Part shown: positions 5,512-6,713 of the stretch, one piece after another
Layout of the letters: each line of letters opens with the position of its first letter
Numbering within the stretch: the stretch's first letter is position 1
NCBI GenBank assembly: GCA_005800795.1
Contig: SYEN01000432.1
Span: 1 to 6,713 of the forward strand
Direction of reading: 5' to 3'
DNA length: 6,713 bases
From: Burkholderiales bacterium
Lineage (GTDB): Bacteria; Pseudomonadota; Gammaproteobacteria; Burkholderiales; SG8-41
Made by a program: the position numbers and the translations under genes
The notes under the pieces: generated by a model
The model's input: the letters and a program-made list of their open reading frames with translations, nothing else
Told to the model about the DNA's origin: nothing
Database searches by the model: none

Positions 5512-6090
5512 TCAATGCCCGGATTTCCCAAACCACCCTTTCATCTCCTCATCAAACTCCCCATCAATCAGCACATAAAGCATCTTGGCCACCTTGCCTG
5601 ACCGGTTGCTCCACGCGTGATTCGTCCCCAACTGAATCAACACATCGCCCGCCCTCAAGGTCACCTCGCCCTCGTCCAGCAGCATGACAATTTCGCCTTC
5701 GATGCAGATCGCGTAGTCGATGGTTTCCGTGCGATGCATCATCGGGTGGCGTCCACCGCGGCCGAACGATGATGCGCCTTCGTTGCCTTGGGCCTTGAAC
5801 ACTTCGCGCGCTTTTTCCGGCGTCATGTTGCGGATTTCTTCTGACTCCGGGCCGATCTCGGCGGTCCGAATAATGGTGCCGCCTTTGGGCGGGTGAATCT
5901 GGCGCGGCCCCGGCGTCGGGTCTTCGTGCACCGCGTGCAGCTTGTAGGGCAGCGGGCCGGTTTTCCACAGGTCGTTCGACACATGGCCGGGCCGCATGGG
6001 GTTGGTGCGCACGGTGGGTGCCAAACGGTCTTCTATTAGGATGGATTTACCTTCTTTGTTGTGGCCTACGACGACGCGTCTGACGGGTAT
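5512..6090 (-). CDS. Cupin-domain protein with an unusual (ATA) apparent start
   Basis: A single-domain cupin, 192 residues if started at ATA 6090, 170 if at TTG 6024. From the ATA start, cupin motif 1 is R-H-P-M-M-H-R-T-E (His115, His119, Glu122) and motif 2 is A-G-D-V-L-I-Q-L-G-T-N-H-A-W-S-N (His158, Asn162), so a metal-binding beta-barrel is likely. The stretch before TTG 6024 reads V-R-R-V-V-V-G-H-N-K-E-G-K-S-I-L-I-E-D-R, which looks like genuine cupin N-terminus. Its only start-like codon after the in-frame TAA at 6102-6100, and before that stretch, is ATA, preceded at good spacing by AAGGAA. Either ATA is used, or an ATG was mutated and translation now begins inefficiently at TTG. The reaction is unknown; many relatives bind aromatic or carboxylate compounds or act as dioxygenases. 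It heads a two-gene unit with the phosphatase-like gene. Confidence 0.87.
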   Translation of the reverse strand: MPVRRVVVGHNKEGKSILIEDRLAPTVRTNPMRPGHVSNDLWKTGPLPYKLHAVHEDPTPGPRQIHPPKGGTIIRTAEIGPESEEIRNMTPEKAREVFKAQGNEGASSFGRGGRHPMMHRTETIDYAICIEGEIVMLLDEGEVTLRAGDVLIQLGTNHAWSNRSGKVAKMLYVLIDGEFDEEMKGWFGKSGH

Positions 6091-6105
6091 GACGTTTCCT
6101 TAGAG

Positions 6106-6115
6106 TTATGCATAA
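6106..6115. promoter_or_regulatory. Palindrome TTATGCATAA upstream of the cupin gene
   Basis: A perfect 10-base palindrome lies about 16 bases upstream of the apparent cupin start, between the ribosome-binding site and the AT palindrome at 6128-6146. It could be a regulator binding site or part of a -10 region. AT-rich palindromes of this length arise easily by chance. Confidence 0.25.
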
Positions 6116-6127
6116 GTAATTGAATTA

Positions 6128-6146
6128 ATTGAATAATTTATTCAAT
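6128..6146. repeat. AT palindrome at the break point of the Bug gene fragment
   Basis: ATTGAATAA at 6128-6136 and TTATTCAAT at 6138-6146 form a perfect 9-base inverted repeat around a single central T. It overlaps the TAA stop (6140-6138) of the truncated solute-binding-protein frame, so it marks the place where homology to that family ends. It may be the scar of a deletion or insertion, a weak terminator hairpin, or an operator for the cupin gene. Confidence 0.6.
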
Positions 6147-6446
6147 CTGGATGCCGATGTTCACGGCGAACGCGCCAGCGGTCACCAGCAGCGTATGCCC
6201 GTCGGGTGTGGATTCGGCCACCAGATCGCTGCCGATAATGCCGTTGGCGCCGGGCCGGTTGTCCACCACGAACGGCTGATCCGATTGCACCGACAACTGC
6301 GCGGCGAGAATACGCGCCGTGGTGTCCGGGCCGCCCGCACCAAAACCGACGATCACGCGCACAGGGCGGCTGGGATAGTCCTGGGCTTGGGCGCCAGGTG
6401 TTGTGGCGCAAAATACCCACAACAAAAGTTTGATTTTTTTGCGCAT
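6138..6446 (-). pseudogene. Truncated Bug/TctC-family solute-binding protein (N-terminal third)
   Basis: An open frame of 102 residues from ATG 6446. It has a signal peptide (M-R-K-K-I-K-L-L-L-W-V-F, cleavage after A-Q-A near 22), then the canonical mature start D-Y-P-S-R-P-V-R-V-I-V-G-F-G-A-G-G, D-N-R-P-G-A-N-G-I-I-G-S-D, and P-D-G-H-T-L-L-V-T-A-G-A-F-A-V-N. Homology then stops, and the frame runs only seven further residues to TAA. Full Bug proteins have about 320 residues, so roughly two thirds are missing and the ligand-binding cleft cannot form. Unlike the remnant at 421-845, this piece shows no frameshift or internal stop, so the loss looks recent and due to one deletion or insertion. 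It has its own candidate promoter upstream. An intact gene would bind a small carboxylate in the periplasm for a TctAB-like transporter. Confidence 0.85.
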
Positions 6447-6461
6447 GGTATTTTGTCTTGC

Positions 6462-6490
6462 AGTATAGCGCCAAGATATGCGCCAACCAA
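6462..6490 (-). promoter_or_regulatory. Candidate promoter with GCGCCAA direct repeats before the truncated Bug gene
   Basis: On the minus strand, TTGGTT (6490-6485) and TATACT (6467-6462) are 17 bases apart, a fair sigma-70 promoter. Transcription would begin near 6455, only about 9 bases before the ATG at 6446. The 17-base gap contains GCGCCAA (6468-6474), and a second copy at 6480-6486 lies partly over the -35 box, exactly 12 bases apart. These may be operator half-sites. The call is from pattern matching alone. Confidence 0.38.
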
Positions 6491-6512
6491 AATCGCGTCG
6501 TAAACCATAGCT

Positions 6513-6538
6513 GTCGTTCCTGCCTTCGCGGGAACGAC
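6513..6538. repeat. REP-like palindromic hairpin after the ABC exporter gene
   Basis: GTCGTTCC at 6513-6520 pairs with GGAACGAC at 6531-6538, and the stem continues inward through a G-U, G-C and C-G pair to a CTTC loop: 11 pairs in 26 bases. The form GTCGTTCC...CGCGGGAACGAC resembles the dispersed extragenic palindromes widespread in beta-proteobacterial genomes. It lies about 30 bases after the stop of the minus-strand ABC exporter gene, so it may also protect or terminate that mRNA. Confidence 0.6.
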
Positions 6539-6569
6539 ATGGGTGGCGTGCGTGTCTTTTCCAGACTAT

Positions 6570-6713
6570 CTACGCCGCTTCCGCAATAAACTGCAACCGC
6601 GCCAGATGCGCATACAGCGCACTATCCCGCAACAATTCATGATGCGTACCCACCGCATGCACACGTCCGCCATCCATCACGATGATCCGATCCGCGTTGC
6701 GCACGGTCGCCAG
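6570..6713 (-). CDS. ABC exporter (ATP-binding domain), C-terminal end (partial)
   Basis: The last 47 codons of a gene that continues beyond the window, ending with TAG at 6572-6570. The peptide L-A-T-V-R-N-A-D-R-I-I-V-M-D-G-G-R-V continues with G-T-H-H-E-L-L and a short helical tail. This is the end of an ABC nucleotide-binding domain, starting just after the H-loop histidine that normally precedes L-A-T-V. The D-R-I-I-V-M-D-G-G and G-x-H-x-E-L-L forms are typical of MsbA-like exporters, where the membrane domain is fused on the N-terminal side. The transported compound cannot be told. The Walker and signature motifs lie outside the window. Confidence 0.9.
   Translation of the reverse strand: MATVRNADRIIVMDGGRVHAVGTHHELLRDSALYAHLARLQFIAEAA

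Noticed and set aside
1..6713. CRISPR array, tRNA, insertion sequence or integrase
   Set aside because: I saw no spaced direct repeats of CRISPR type, no cloverleaf with CCA-type end, and no transposase or integrase motifs on either strand.

Overview
The window looks like chromosomal DNA of a beta-proteobacterium, most likely Burkholderiales. It is fairly GC-rich, codes with GC-ending codons, and carries two remnants of Bug/TctC-type periplasmic solute-binding proteins, a family greatly expanded in that order. No rRNA, tRNA, CRISPR array, transposase or integrase is visible. Organism assignment is inference.

The main result is at 918-2519. What first reads as two unrelated reading frames (918-1205 and 1248-2519) is one continuous gene of the UGSC family, interrupted by an in-frame TGA at 1203-1205. 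The TGA is followed directly by GGT TCC TGC, so the protein reads G-S-G-D-U-G-S-C, which is the family signature with selenocysteine (Sec) as U. A hairpin with a perfect 7-bp upper stem starts 11 bases after the TGA. Its apical loop begins 19 bases after the TGA and has a G at its second position, as expected for a bacterial SECIS element. A caller that treats every TGA as a stop would split or lose this 533-residue selenoprotein. Two same-strand genes follow at short spacing, an alpha/beta hydrolase (2560-3417) and a periplasmic c-type cytochrome (3475-3903), possibly as one operon.

Layout: 1-262 is the end of an EAL-domain cyclic-di-GMP phosphodiesterase. 263-420 is an AT-rich spacer. 421-845 is a badly decayed Bug-protein gene with a frameshift, a large internal deletion and a stop. 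853-882 is a candidate promoter for the selenoprotein cluster. 3904-4149 is a convergent spacer holding several hairpins. 4150-5013 (minus) is a second, HSL-like alpha/beta hydrolase whose catalytic histidine position reads Glu. 5176-5496 and 5512-6090 (minus) are a small low-molecular-weight tyrosine-phosphatase-like protein and a cupin, 15 bases apart and probably co-transcribed. The cupin's coding sequence appears to begin at an unusual ATA codon. 6138-6446 (minus) is the first third of another Bug protein, cut off at an AT palindrome. 6513-6538 is a REP-like hairpin, and 6570-6713 (minus) is the end of an ABC exporter.

Together these suggest an accessory metabolic region: hydrolases, a cupin, a redox selenoprotein and a cytochrome, among decaying solute-uptake genes. 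The substrate and the real pathway cannot be read from this sequence.
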